From Myroides odoratimimus (GTDB lineage Bacteria; Bacteroidota; Bacteroidia; Flavobacteriales; Flavobacteriaceae), in contig NZ_BCMQ01000005.1 of NCBI RefSeq assembly GCF_001485415.1, forward strand, positions 1 through 64,000: a stretch of DNA of 64,000 bases. The letters are read 5' to 3'. The notes under the pieces were generated by a model. It was not told where the DNA came from. It saw nothing but the letters and a program-made list of their open reading frames with translations, and searched no databases. This document shows positions 53,233-62,908 of the stretch, piece after piece. The translations under genes and the position numbers were made by a program. Within the stretch, counting starts at the first letter, position 1, and the number at the start of each line of letters is the position of its first letter.

Positions 53233-55668
53233 ATGATAAAAAACTGGTTAAAGATTTATTGGTACAATACGATGAAACACAAGATGTATTTCTTGTTGAC
53301 AGTCATAGGGTTGGCGATAGGATTATCAGCTGTGATTATTTCGTATTTATATTATACTGAAGAGATGTCTTATGATACTTGGCACAAGGATAGTGATCGT
53401 GTATTTATGGTAGAGACTAAGTTTAGTGAAGAGGAAGGCTGGCCATCATTATCTTATCCTTATGGAGAGGTTTTAAAGGATATTTCAGATCGTGTAGAAA
53501 CTTATAGTTATTTAGATGCTCATTATCAGGGAGGTGTAGTGTTGATCAATGGAGAGGCTAAAGTTTTTGAAAAAGCTAGTTTTGGGCAATCAGCGTTTTT
53601 TGACGTATTCCCTTTTGAGATTGTACAAGGAAATAAAATAAAACCTTTTGATGGACCTAATCAGGTATTTATCAAGGATACTTATGTGAAATATCTATTT
53701 AAAGATGAAGAACCTGTAGGGCAAGTAATTCTTTTGTGGGGAAAGACATTTACAGTAAAAGGAGTTTATAAGGAAGCAGAAACACTGAGTTCTATAAATC
53801 CTAATATGGTATTTAATGTTTTGGACGAACGAGTAGAAAATGCTATAGGTAGTAATGGTTGGGGAAATTATAGTTCAGCACTTTGGATTAAATTAAAAAG
53901 TCCAGAGTCAAAAGAGTTGATAGAGAAACAATTATTAAGTATATACGACGAAAAAGTGATTGCTCCTGTAGCAAAAAGCAAAGGACTCACGATAGAGGAA
54001 CTAAAAAAAGAAAAAGATTATGTATTGACATTTTATTTACATGATTTAAAAGGACAACGGTTAGTTAATTCGAATCAAAAAAACGCTTTGCCAGAAGGAA
54101 TAGCGAATAGAAATAGAATTTATATTGCTATAGGTCTTTCAAGTCTTATCATGTTATTGTCAGTATTTAATTATATCAATATTACTACAGTACAAGTAAT
54201 GAATAGGGGTAAAGAGTTAGGTGTACGCAAAGTATTAGGAGCTAATAAAGCAAGTACAATGCTGCAAAACTATTTTGAGTCAGCTGTAACAGTACTTATA
54301 TCTATTATCATTTCTTTAGTTATAGTTGAATATGCTCTTCCTAGTCTGAGAGTGTTTTTTAAAGCTAAATTGTTGTTTAATGTTTTGGAATTTGTGCCTC
54401 AGGTTTTATTGTTTCTAATAACTGTAATTTTTTTAGTGGGAACAGTGCCTGCGTTCTATATTTCTAGTTTTAAAACAATAGAAGTTTTAAAAGGAAATAT
54501 AAAAAGAAGTAAGAAAGGAGTTTGGTTTAAGAATACATTACTAACAGTTCAGTTTATCGTTGCTTGTTTTTTTATCATCGGTTCTTTGATTGTTAATCAA
54601 CAAGTGAATTATATGCTTAACAAGGATTTAGGTTATAATGCAAATCAGATAGTAGGGGTACCGTATAACCTTAAAAGAGATCTTGTAGAGAATACTCTAC
54701 CTATCTATAAAAGACTAAAAGCAGATATTCTTAAAATAAAAGGAGTTGAGGGGGCAAGTGCGTGGTCATTGGCAATAGGCGGAAAAAATTATTCGTCTGT
54801 AGGATATTCTTATCAAGGCAAACAAATACAGGCAGGTGTAGCAGCTATGGATGATGATTTTTTAAAACTATTTGATATTAAATTAAAAGAAGGAAGAGCA
54901 CTGTCTCAAGATTTTGCTTCTGATAGTATAAAAAATGTATTGCTAAATGAAAAGGCAATAACAATGATGGGTATTACTGACAATGCTTTAGGAAAAGAAT
55001 TTGAATGGAATGAAGAGAAAGTTACTATTGTTGGGGTTGTAAAGGATTTTAATTTGTTTGGATTGCATGAAGATTATCGTCCAATGATATTTATGTCATT
55101 AGATTTTGAACAAGGATGGGGGAGCAATATGAATGAGATGTCTATTAAGATAAATACGGAGAATGTTAAAGAGACGATGGAAGCTATAGAACAGGTTTGG
55201 AAAAAACATAATATCTCTGATTCACCTTTTACTTATGAGTTCGTAGATAAGCGTTTTGCACAGAGTTTTGAACGGTCTTTACAAGAGCGCAAAGTATTTT
55301 TAGTCTTGAATTTATTGGTTGTTTTTATTGCTCTTTTTGGATTGTATAGTTTGGCATCATTTACGATTAACTCTAGGTTAAAAGAAGTTGCTATACGCAA
55401 AGTATTAGGTGCGAGACCTAAAGATCTGATACAGAAGTTAACAGGGCAGTACATTGTGTTTTGTTTAATAGGTTTTGGAATAGCTGTATTTCCCAGTTAT
55501 TACTTCTTGAATAAATGGTTAAGTGATTATGCTTTTAGAATAGAGATGAGTGTATGGCCATTTATATTTTGTTTTGTCATCATTATAATATTGACATTAC
55601 TAATTGTTATAAGTCGTGCTTTTAAAGCCACTAGAGTAGATGTATTAAAGTATATCAAATACGAATAG
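53233..55668 (+). CDS. MacB/FtsX-type permease 5
   Basis: 811 residues, same plan, sub-type of permease 4. The first 66 codons (to VETKFSEEE) are almost identical to permease 4, and the C-terminal membrane block shares a 284-bp identical stretch. The periplasmic halves are less alike. It starts with MIKNWL rather than MLKNWL, one base after permease 4, and ends RAFKATRVDVLKYIKYE. Confidence 0.92.
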   Translation: MIKNWLKIYWYNTMKHKMYFLLTVIGLAIGLSAVIISYLYYTEEMSYDTWHKDSDRVFMVETKFSEEEGWPSLSYPYGEVLKDISDRVETYSYLDAHYQGGVVLINGEAKVFEKASFGQSAFFDVFPFEIVQGNKIKPFDGPNQVFIKDTYVKYLFKDEEPVGQVILLWGKTFTVKGVYKEAETLSSINPNMVFNVLDERVENAIGSNGWGNYSSALWIKLKSPESKELIEKQLLSIYDEKVIAPVAKSKGLTIEELKKEKDYVLTFYLHDLKGQRLVNSNQKNALPEGIANRNRIYIAIGLSSLIMLLSVFNYINITTVQVMNRGKELGVRKVLGANKASTMLQNYFESAVTVLISIIISLVIVEYALPSLRVFFKAKLLFNVLEFVPQVLLFLITVIFLVGTVPAFYISSFKTIEVLKGNIKRSKKGVWFKNTLLTVQFIVACFFIIGSLIVNQQVNYMLNKDLGYNANQIVGVPYNLKRDLVENTLPIYKRLKADILKIKGVEGASAWSLAIGGKNYSSVGYSYQGKQIQAGVAAMDDDFLKLFDIKLKEGRALSQDFASDSIKNVLLNEKAITMMGITDNALGKEFEWNEEKVTIVGVVKDFNLFGLHEDYRPMIFMSLDFEQGWGSNMNEMSIKINTENVKETMEAIEQVWKKHNISDSPFTYEFVDKRFAQSFERSLQERKVFLVLNLLVVFIALFGLYSLASFTINSRLKEVAIRKVLGARPKDLIQKLTGQYIVFCLIGFGIAVFPSYYFLNKWLSDYAFRIEMSVWPFIFCFVIIIILTLLIVISRAFKATRVDVLKYIKYE

Positions 55669-55669
55669 T

Positions 55670-58123
55670 ATGATAAAGAACTGGTTAAAAATATATTGGT
55701 CTAATGTGCTGAAGAATAAAGTCTATTTTATTCTAACATTAGTAAGTTTAGGAGTGGGTTTTGCCTCTGTTATCTTGTCATTCGTGCATTACAGAGAAGA
55801 GTCATCTTATGATCAGGCGAATCCGAATAAGGATAATATTTTCACAGTAGAGTCTATTCTGAATGCAGATACGAGTTGGATGAAGTTACCATATCCTTTT
55901 GGTTCTAAGTTAAAAGAAGAGTCTTCACATATCATTGATTATACTTATTTGGATAATTATTATGGAGGTGGGACAATGACTGTAGATGGGGTGAAAAAAG
56001 GTGTAGAAAAGGTAGGATATGTAAAGTCTAACATCTTTGACTTTTTTCCTTATGAGATTGTAAAAGGAGATAAGAATAAGCCATTTAATGGGCCGAATAC
56101 TGCTGTTATTACTGATGAGTATGCTAAGCAATTATTCAATGAAGAAGATCCGATAGGTAAATCTTTTGAATACAATAAGGATACATATGTAGTAAGTGCT
56201 GTGTATAAACTAGGGAAGAACAGGAATTCAATAATGGCAAATATACTGGTTAATGCAGTTGATCAATATGAGAAAGAGGGAATAGAGCAATGGGGTAATT
56301 ATAACTCAACTATTTGGTTAAAGTTAGACGATGCTAAGTATACTACCGAAGTGGAAGGGCTAATAAAGGATATCTTGATTAAGCAAGTGTATGTATCGCT
56401 AGCGAAGGATGAAGGATTGAGTCTTGAGGAGTATATGAAAAAAGAAGAAGGTGTGACACTGGAGGAGTTTAAGAATCTAAAAAATAAAGGATATAAACTA
56501 CATGTCTTAGCAACACAAAGAATGCAGAATAACTCTGACTTAAATGGTACTCCTGAGGGAGCAACTAATGTTGGGAGATTGAATATCATGATAGGCCTTT
56601 CTTTATTGATATTAGTATTATCTGTATTTAATTATATCAACTTAAGCACTGCCCAAGCGATAGGTCGTACACGAGAAGTTGGAATTAGAAAGACATTAGG
56701 TGCGACTAAGAAGAATTTGATATTACAAGGGTTATTTGAGGCTCTAGTTACCTCTATACTAGCTTGTATTATTGCTTTTGTATTGATTGAGTTTACGATG
56801 CCATGGTTAAAAGTATTCTTAGATTCACAGATGGAAATAGAAGTATTTTATATACTACCATGGTTGCTATTGTTCATTGTGATTATTGTTTTATTAGTAG
56901 GTATTATTCCTGCTTTATTTACTGCTAGTTTTAAAACGTTAGAAGTTCTGAAAGGAGAAGTAAATAAGAGTAAGAAAGGTAAGACATTAAAGAACGTCAT
57001 GTTAATAGTACAGTTTACGGTGGCTTGTTTCTTTATGGTTGGAAGTTATATTGTATATGGGCAAGTAACTTATATGTTAAATAAGGATCTTGGGTTTAAA
57101 GGAGATCAAGTGGTAGTCATTCCTTTCATTAGTAAAGGTCCTTATGAGGAGAAGATTAATATATATCAATCTCTGAAAGAGGAGATCACAAGGCTCAATG
57201 GAGTAGAGAATATGTCTATCGCTTCGATCAGTATAGGGAGTAGTTATGGTAGTTCTTCAGGTTTTATACATAATGGAAATAGAATACAGGGTATTAATGT
57301 AGGAATGGACTATAACTATCTAAATACTTTAGATATAAAGCTGAAAGAGGGAAGAGGTTTATCACCTGAATTTGCGACTGACTCTATCTCTAATATATTG
57401 ATTAATGAACGTACTGCCTATGAAATGAAAGAAGAGCATCCTATAGGAAAAACAATAGAGTGGAACGGTAATAAGCTGACAATAGTAGGTGTGGTAAAGG
57501 ACTTTAATCTATATGGTCTTAAATCTAACTATGCTCCTCTAGTCTTCTTTAGTTTAAAAACAATTCCTTGGGTGGGATTAAATAGTAGACAGATTACAGT
57601 CAAGGTTAAAGGTGATAATGTTGAGAAGACAATGAATGAAATAGCGAAGATATGGGCGAACAGGGATATCTCTGACGAGCCTTTTAGTTATGAGTTTTTA
57701 GATAAGCAATATGCAAAGACATTTAATAATGTAAAGAAAGAGAGAGATATTTTCTTAACACTAAATGGAATAGTTGTGTTTATTGCTTTGTTTGGATTGT
57801 ATAGTTTGGCTTCTTTTAATATTAATAACCGCCTAAAAGAAGTAGCTATTCGCAAGGTGCTGGGGGCTAGTTCCTCTAGCTTATTAAAACAATTGTCTGT
57901 ACAGTATGTAGTGATGTGTCTAGTAGGTTTTGGTATTGCTATATTCCCTAGTTATTATTTCTTAAACAAATGGTTGAGTGATTATGCTTTTAGAATTGAT
58001 ATTAGTGTAGAACCATTTATCATTTGCTTGATTGTGATACTAATATTAACAGGCGTAGTTGTGTTCTTAAAGGCATGGTCAGCAACAAAGATCAATGTAC
58101 TGAAATATATAAAATATGAATAA
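55670..58123 (+). CDS. MacB/FtsX-type permease 6
   Basis: 817 residues, eight helices and two periplasmic domains. It shares the start MIKNWLKIYW and the C-terminal LKYIKYE with the others, but its N-terminal helix (KVYFILTLVSLGVGFASVIL) and C-terminal block (NINNRLKEVAIRKVLGASSSSLLKQLSVQ) are intermediate in divergence. It shows no long identical DNA block with permeases 2-5. It is the last of the six contiguous permeases. Confidence 0.92.
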   Translation: MIKNWLKIYWSNVLKNKVYFILTLVSLGVGFASVILSFVHYREESSYDQANPNKDNIFTVESILNADTSWMKLPYPFGSKLKEESSHIIDYTYLDNYYGGGTMTVDGVKKGVEKVGYVKSNIFDFFPYEIVKGDKNKPFNGPNTAVITDEYAKQLFNEEDPIGKSFEYNKDTYVVSAVYKLGKNRNSIMANILVNAVDQYEKEGIEQWGNYNSTIWLKLDDAKYTTEVEGLIKDILIKQVYVSLAKDEGLSLEEYMKKEEGVTLEEFKNLKNKGYKLHVLATQRMQNNSDLNGTPEGATNVGRLNIMIGLSLLILVLSVFNYINLSTAQAIGRTREVGIRKTLGATKKNLILQGLFEALVTSILACIIAFVLIEFTMPWLKVFLDSQMEIEVFYILPWLLLFIVIIVLLVGIIPALFTASFKTLEVLKGEVNKSKKGKTLKNVMLIVQFTVACFFMVGSYIVYGQVTYMLNKDLGFKGDQVVVIPFISKGPYEEKINIYQSLKEEITRLNGVENMSIASISIGSSYGSSSGFIHNGNRIQGINVGMDYNYLNTLDIKLKEGRGLSPEFATDSISNILINERTAYEMKEEHPIGKTIEWNGNKLTIVGVVKDFNLYGLKSNYAPLVFFSLKTIPWVGLNSRQITVKVKGDNVEKTMNEIAKIWANRDISDEPFSYEFLDKQYAKTFNNVKKERDIFLTLNGIVVFIALFGLYSLASFNINNRLKEVAIRKVLGASSSSLLKQLSVQYVVMCLVGFGIAIFPSYYFLNKWLSDYAFRIDISVEPFIICLIVILILTGVVVFLKAWSATKINVLKYIKYE

Positions 58124-58142
58124 CCATAAAACAAATTTAAAT

Positions 58143-58973
58143 ATGAAAAAAATAGTAATGTTCTTCTTATTAGTAGGAGGAAGTGTGTTCGCACAATCAA
58201 AAGAAACGCGTCAAGTTAGTGATTTTAAATCTGTAAAAGCTTCTCAAGGAATAGAAGTGAACTTTACTTATGGAGGAGCTAAGAGTGTAGTAGTGGAAGT
58301 AGAGAAATCTGAGAATATGAAAGATGTCAAGACAGAAACGACAATTACTGGAGGGTTAGATATCTTCATTGATCAAAAAACTAATAAAAAATGGAAGAAC
58401 GGTATCAATATTAGAGATTTTGGAAAAGTAGTAGTTACTATAAATAACCCTAGTTTAGAAGAGGTAAGGTTGTCTTCTTCTGCTAAGTTTAACTTATTGA
58501 ACAAAGCTGTTGCTAAATCATTTGATGTAAAAACGAGTAGTTCAGCAAGGTTTAGAGGAGAGTTAGTACAAGCAGATAACCTATCTATAGAGGCAAGTTC
58601 TTCTTCTAAAATAGAAGGTAGTTTTGAGGTGACAAAGAAATCATCTGCAAGTGTTAGTTCTTCAGCAAGTGTAGATATTTCATTAAAGACTAAAACTGGG
58701 GACTTCGGAGCTAGTAGCTCTGCTAGGTTGAGTTTATCTGGGAATGCTGATTCTGTGAGCGCTTCTGCTTCTAGTAGTGGTTCTATTAAAGGATCTAGCT
58801 TTACAACTAAAACACTAGAAGGTAAAGCTAGCTCATCAGGTTCTATGGTGTTTAATGTAACTGAGGAGGTATCTGGTAGAGCGAGTTCTTCAGGACGTGT
58901 TCAATATACAGGAGGAGCTAAGATAGTTAGTTCAAATACTTCGTCTTCAGGACAAGTGAAAAATATAGATTAA
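58143..58973 (+). CDS. GIN-domain (DUF2807) secreted protein 2
   Basis: 276 residues from the ATG at 58143 (MKKIVMFFLLVGGSVFAQ). The frame extends to 58116 inside the end of permease 6, but the signal peptide clearly starts here and is cleaved after VFAQ. The mature protein is very Ser-rich with recurring ASSSAxxxG-type units (VRLSSSAKF, VKTSSSARFRG, IEASSSSKIEG, VSSSASVDI, ASSSARLSL, ASSSGSIKG, ASSSGRVQY), one short motif per predicted beta-helix rung. It has the same fold class as the protein at 42770, but Ser-Ser-Ser/Gly replaces VDSA at the turns. Its role is unknown and probably lies in the periplasm or on the cell surface. Confidence 0.85.
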   Translation: MKKIVMFFLLVGGSVFAQSKETRQVSDFKSVKASQGIEVNFTYGGAKSVVVEVEKSENMKDVKTETTITGGLDIFIDQKTNKKWKNGINIRDFGKVVVTINNPSLEEVRLSSSAKFNLLNKAVAKSFDVKTSSSARFRGELVQADNLSIEASSSSKIEGSFEVTKKSSASVSSSASVDISLKTKTGDFGASSSARLSLSGNADSVSASASSSGSIKGSSFTTKTLEGKASSSGSMVFNVTEEVSGRASSSGRVQYTGGAKIVSSNTSSSGQVKNID

Positions 58974-58992
58974 TTCTTATAGCTTCTAGACT

Positions 58993-59027
58993 AGTGATAG
59001 ATATGTTTATAATGACTATCTATCACT
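58993..59027. promoter_or_regulatory. Hairpin between GIN protein 2 and permease 7
   Basis: agtgatagat (58993-59002) and atctatcact (59018-59027) pair perfectly around a 15-base loop. No T tract follows, so it may be a processing or attenuation site inside the operon. Confidence 0.45.
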
Positions 59028-59076
59028 TATCTTAGGATATATGCATTGGGCAGTGTAATACTTCATCCGAATACTT

Positions 59077-61503
59077 ATGATTAATAATTGGTTTAAATTA
59101 TACCTGAAACATTTCTGGAAGAATAAGGTGGTTTCAATTCTAAATATTTTAGGATTAGCTGTTGGTATGACAGCTGTTATACTTGTATTGTTGTTTTGGC
59201 ATAACGAGCATAGTTATAATCACTGGAACCCTTTTAAAGAGAGAGTTTATGAAGTTGAAGGAACATCAGAGTCTTTCTTTAAGAATTGGTTTCCTGCACC
59301 TGTAGCTAACAATTTAGACAAGTTATCAGATATTGTAGAGGCATATAATTTTAGCTTTACATTTGACGATATTTCAAGTGTTGAGGTGGATGGACGTAAG
59401 GAATTTCTCTATGATATTGATGAAAAGCAAGCTAATTTTTTTGAATTCTTTCCTTTCGAGACTATTTATGGTAGCGCAGAAGAATATAAGACGAATTATA
59501 AAGATGCTTTAGCAATAGATATAGACCAATCGGAGCGTTTGTTTGGTAAAGGTATTGATCCAATAGGAAAGACAGTTATATTGGAAAATGGAAAGGTATT
59601 GTCTATTCGTTTTGTTTATCGTATTCCTGGAAATAGTTCAGTTAATTTTAAAGGGTTGACTTCATTCGTTACGGAAGATCAGATTGCCAATAATAAAGAG
59701 AATAACTGGGGAGATCATAATTACACTCTATTACTCAAGTTAAAAGAAGGCGTTCAGATTAAAGATGTCCAAGAACGTATAAGAGATGTGATTTATGACG
59801 ATGTCTTCCAGATGTATATGAAGAAGGAGTCCATGACTTTAGAAGAGGTGAAGAAGAACTTTAATGCTAATGCTATACTTAATTTTAATTCATTAGATAC
59901 AATTCATTTAAACCCAATTTCAAAAGGGTTAGGAGGAGGACCAGCAGCTTCTAAGGTATTGAATATAATGATGACATCTTCTGTGTTATTGCTAATGTTG
60001 AGTATTATAAATGCAGTTAATTTAGCTTTAGTAAACAGTTTTAAACGTGCAAAAGAAATTGGTATAAGAAAGGCAATTGGTGTTACAAGATGGCAACTAT
60101 TTCTACAGTTTATCTTCGAATCTATTATTTGCGTATTACTAGCTTTAGTGATTGCCTTAGTGCTTGTTGAGATATTGTTACCCTATTTTAATTTGTTGGT
60201 TAATAGAACTATGCCCTTCCATGTTTGGGTATTTACTTTGCCTATTTTAGGAATTGTCTTAGGAGTTGTTTTATTATCTGGTACATTACCAAGCTTGTTC
60301 TTATTGTCGTTTGATACATTAAAAGTGTTGAAAGGAAATTATTTAAGAGGAAAAGCGGGTGTTAGTCTTCGAAATATGTTTCTGATTCTACAATTTGTAA
60401 TCGCCTTTTTCTTTTTGTCAACGGCTGTTTTTATAGATAAACAGGTAGAGCATATTCTTCAAGAGGATTTAGGTTTTGATGGAGATCAGGTTGTTAATAT
60501 TAATTTTAAAATTAAAGATATTCAGAGGCGAAATGATCTTTACTATGATATTGAGTCTGATTTAAAAAAGATTAAAGGAGTAAAAGAAGTAACACTTCAT
60601 TCAATGGTTATTGGAGGTGGGTATAATAGTGCTTCAGGAAATAGAATAGGAGAAGCTTCTGTACAAAGTAACAACGTTCCTGTAGGATATGATTTTTTGA
60701 AAGTATTTGATGGAGAATTGAAAGAAGGACGTTTTTTTGATCGTAGTTTGGCGACAGATAGTATTAGTAAAGTTGTTGTTAACGAAACATTTAAATCAAC
60801 TTTTAATTTTTCAGATGGAATACTAGGAAAAAAGATTAAATGGAATGGAAAAGAGTTTGAAGTTATTGGTGTTGTAAAAGATATGAAGGTAGAAGGGGTT
60901 AGTCAGAGTACTAATCCTGTAACTTATTTTATGCCTAATTCAGTGGATTGGTTTTATCATTTAACAGATCATATAGCGGTAAAAATAGATACTAACAATA
61001 CGCAAATAACCTTACAAGCTTTAGAAGAGTTTTGGAATAAGAGAATTGATTCTACCTATCCAATACAATACAAATTTGTCAATGAAGACTTTGCTAAAAG
61101 TTACCAAAAGACGTTATATCAACGTACATTATTTGTGTGTTTGATGGGGGTATCAGTATTTATAGCCTTGTTCGGTTTGATGGCAATCGTGTCCTTTAGT
61201 ATTGAAAGTAAATTAAAAGAAATTGCTATTCGAAAAGTGCTAGGAGCAAACTCAATTAGTTTGATTCTGAAATTATCTGTGCGTTTTGTTATGTATTGTC
61301 TAATTGGATTTATCCTATCTATTTACCCGGTGATTTATGTGATGAATATATGGTTGGAGGACTTTGTTTATCGTATTTCGATTACCGTGTTACCATTTGT
61401 TATTGCTTTTGTAAGCTTAATGCTTTTTTCAATGTTGTTAGTGTTTTGGAAGGCTTATAAAGCGACACGTATTGATGTTTTAAAATATATAAAGTATGAG
61501 TAA
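59077..61503 (+). CDS. MacB/FtsX-type permease 7
   Basis: 808 residues, same eight-helix plan, the most diverged of the seven. N-terminal MINNWFKLYLKHFWKNKVVS and SFSIESKLKEIAIRKVLGANSIS near the end identify it as a family member. The C-terminal LKYIKYE is kept. It is separated from GIN protein 2 by 103 bases that contain a hairpin. Its last eight bases are also the first eight of the TolC gene (ATGAGTAA). Confidence 0.92.
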   Translation: MINNWFKLYLKHFWKNKVVSILNILGLAVGMTAVILVLLFWHNEHSYNHWNPFKERVYEVEGTSESFFKNWFPAPVANNLDKLSDIVEAYNFSFTFDDISSVEVDGRKEFLYDIDEKQANFFEFFPFETIYGSAEEYKTNYKDALAIDIDQSERLFGKGIDPIGKTVILENGKVLSIRFVYRIPGNSSVNFKGLTSFVTEDQIANNKENNWGDHNYTLLLKLKEGVQIKDVQERIRDVIYDDVFQMYMKKESMTLEEVKKNFNANAILNFNSLDTIHLNPISKGLGGGPAASKVLNIMMTSSVLLLMLSIINAVNLALVNSFKRAKEIGIRKAIGVTRWQLFLQFIFESIICVLLALVIALVLVEILLPYFNLLVNRTMPFHVWVFTLPILGIVLGVVLLSGTLPSLFLLSFDTLKVLKGNYLRGKAGVSLRNMFLILQFVIAFFFLSTAVFIDKQVEHILQEDLGFDGDQVVNINFKIKDIQRRNDLYYDIESDLKKIKGVKEVTLHSMVIGGGYNSASGNRIGEASVQSNNVPVGYDFLKVFDGELKEGRFFDRSLATDSISKVVVNETFKSTFNFSDGILGKKIKWNGKEFEVIGVVKDMKVEGVSQSTNPVTYFMPNSVDWFYHLTDHIAVKIDTNNTQITLQALEEFWNKRIDSTYPIQYKFVNEDFAKSYQKTLYQRTLFVCLMGVSVFIALFGLMAIVSFSIESKLKEIAIRKVLGANSISLILKLSVRFVMYCLIGFILSIYPVIYVMNIWLEDFVYRISITVLPFVIAFVSLMLFSMLLVFWKAYKATRIDVLKYIKYE

Positions 61504-62791
61504 GAGTTGGTGTTTAGTATTGACTATTTTGTTTAGTATTGCAGGAGTAGCTCAAGAGCAGTGGACTTTGGAGGACTGTGTAGAAAAAGGAAAAGAGAAT
61601 AGTTTAAGATTGATGGTGTCTGCTTTAGAGACTAAAGTTGCTGAAAGTAGAAAGCAAAGTGTGGCTTCTTATTATTTGCCCGATATAGGGGTGAACGGGG
61701 CACAGTCTTATAATTTTGGATCTGCTATTGATCCTGTTACGAATAGTCGTGTGAGTTCTAATATTCAGTCTACAAGAGCTTCATTAGATGCTGGAGTTAC
61801 ATTATTTGACTTTAGTAATTTTATACAATACAAGAAAGATAACCTAGCTATTGATTATGCTAAATTAGAGAATGAAGAAGTCTTATTTCAATATCAGACT
61901 GCTATTCTTGAGTTATTTTATGAGATTATAGGTTCACAGTCTTTTTTAGAAATACAACAACAACAATTAATTAACAGTAAGGCTAACTTAGAGCGTGTAC
62001 AGAAAGAAGTAGAAGCTGGTGCCAAACCTAAAAGTGATTTCTATGATATAGAATACATCTATCACAGTGAGACTATTAGTATAGAGCAGACAGAGAATAC
62101 TTTATTGAATCAGAAACTAAAGCTACTTCATTTATTAAATATAGAAGATTTAGGAGTGAATGAGTTTAGTGTGGTACAAAAGGAGGAATCTATAGCACAA
62201 ATAGAAGGATATGAGTTTAATCCAACACTAGAAAAAACTAGACTGAAACAACAAGTTTTAGAACAAGAGAAGAAACTGATTAAGTCTAAGAATTTACCTC
62301 GATTAGTTGGGAATTATCAATATGGTTCTTTCTATTCTAAGCCGTTTAATAGTGATATAGAATTGCGCACTAATTCTTTCTCAAAACAGATGGGAGATAA
62401 CAAGAGTCAGTACGTTAGTTTTGGATTGAGTATACCAGTTTTTCAAGGTGGAAATATACGTAGACAAGTAAGAGTGAAAAATGAAGAAATACGTTTGAAT
62501 ACCTTGCAAATAAAGGAGAGTGAAGTTAATCTAAACAATCAAATTACAGAGCTAAAAGCAGAAATTGCACAGTTAGAAAATATCGCAAAACAGCTTCAAA
62601 AAAGTATTGAGCTATCAGAGAAATCATTCAGTACAACACAAGCAAAGTATGAGAATGGAAAGGTTGATATTTTCTCATTTAATGCTTCAAAAAATCAATT
62701 ATTGAACTCTCAATTTGCTTTGATTAAGAACGCTTATAATCGTTCTTTTATGGAAAACAAGCTTAAACTTTTCAATACAAATACACTATAA
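61496..62791 (+). CDS. TolC-family outer-membrane efflux protein
   Basis: 431 residues. A signal peptide ends at about residue 19 (GVAQ), then WTLEDCVEKGKENSLRL, the first helix of the TolC family. Two repeats of long helical hairpins follow (about 20-215 and 225-430) with beta-barrel strands in YNFGSAIDP and YVSFGLSIPVFQGGNIRRQV. It forms the trimeric outer-membrane and periplasmic channel that completes the adaptor-permease-channel complex. It is the last gene of the operon and overlaps permease 7 by eight bases. Confidence 0.93.
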   Translation: MSKSWCLVLTILFSIAGVAQEQWTLEDCVEKGKENSLRLMVSALETKVAESRKQSVASYYLPDIGVNGAQSYNFGSAIDPVTNSRVSSNIQSTRASLDAGVTLFDFSNFIQYKKDNLAIDYAKLENEEVLFQYQTAILELFYEIIGSQSFLEIQQQQLINSKANLERVQKEVEAGAKPKSDFYDIEYIYHSETISIEQTENTLLNQKLKLLHLLNIEDLGVNEFSVVQKEESIAQIEGYEFNPTLEKTRLKQQVLEQEKKLIKSKNLPRLVGNYQYGSFYSKPFNSDIELRTNSFSKQMGDNKSQYVSFGLSIPVFQGGNIRRQVRVKNEEIRLNTLQIKESEVNLNNQITELKAEIAQLENIAKQLQKSIELSEKSFSTTQAKYENGKVDIFSFNASKNQLLNSQFALIKNAYNRSFMENKLKLFNTNTL

Positions 62792-62854
62792 ATATTAGTT
62801 ATAACATTATTTGTATTTAGAATATATTAACATTAAAAGTTCAAATATTCCCAC

Positions 62855-62862
62855 TATATTTG
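62855..62862 (+). promoter_or_regulatory. -7 box for mrp
   Basis: TATATTTG matches TAnnTTTG, 46 bases before the ATG. It marks mrp as a separate transcription unit. Confidence 0.45.
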
Positions 62863-62908
62863 CGTTAGTCAGAATTTATATTAAATTGTTGAAAACGAAT
62901 CGCATATA

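Noticed and set aside
45911..58123. Phage or transposon tandem array
   Set aside because: All units are intact permeases in an operon with ATPase, adaptor and channel. No integrase, transposase or target duplication is seen.
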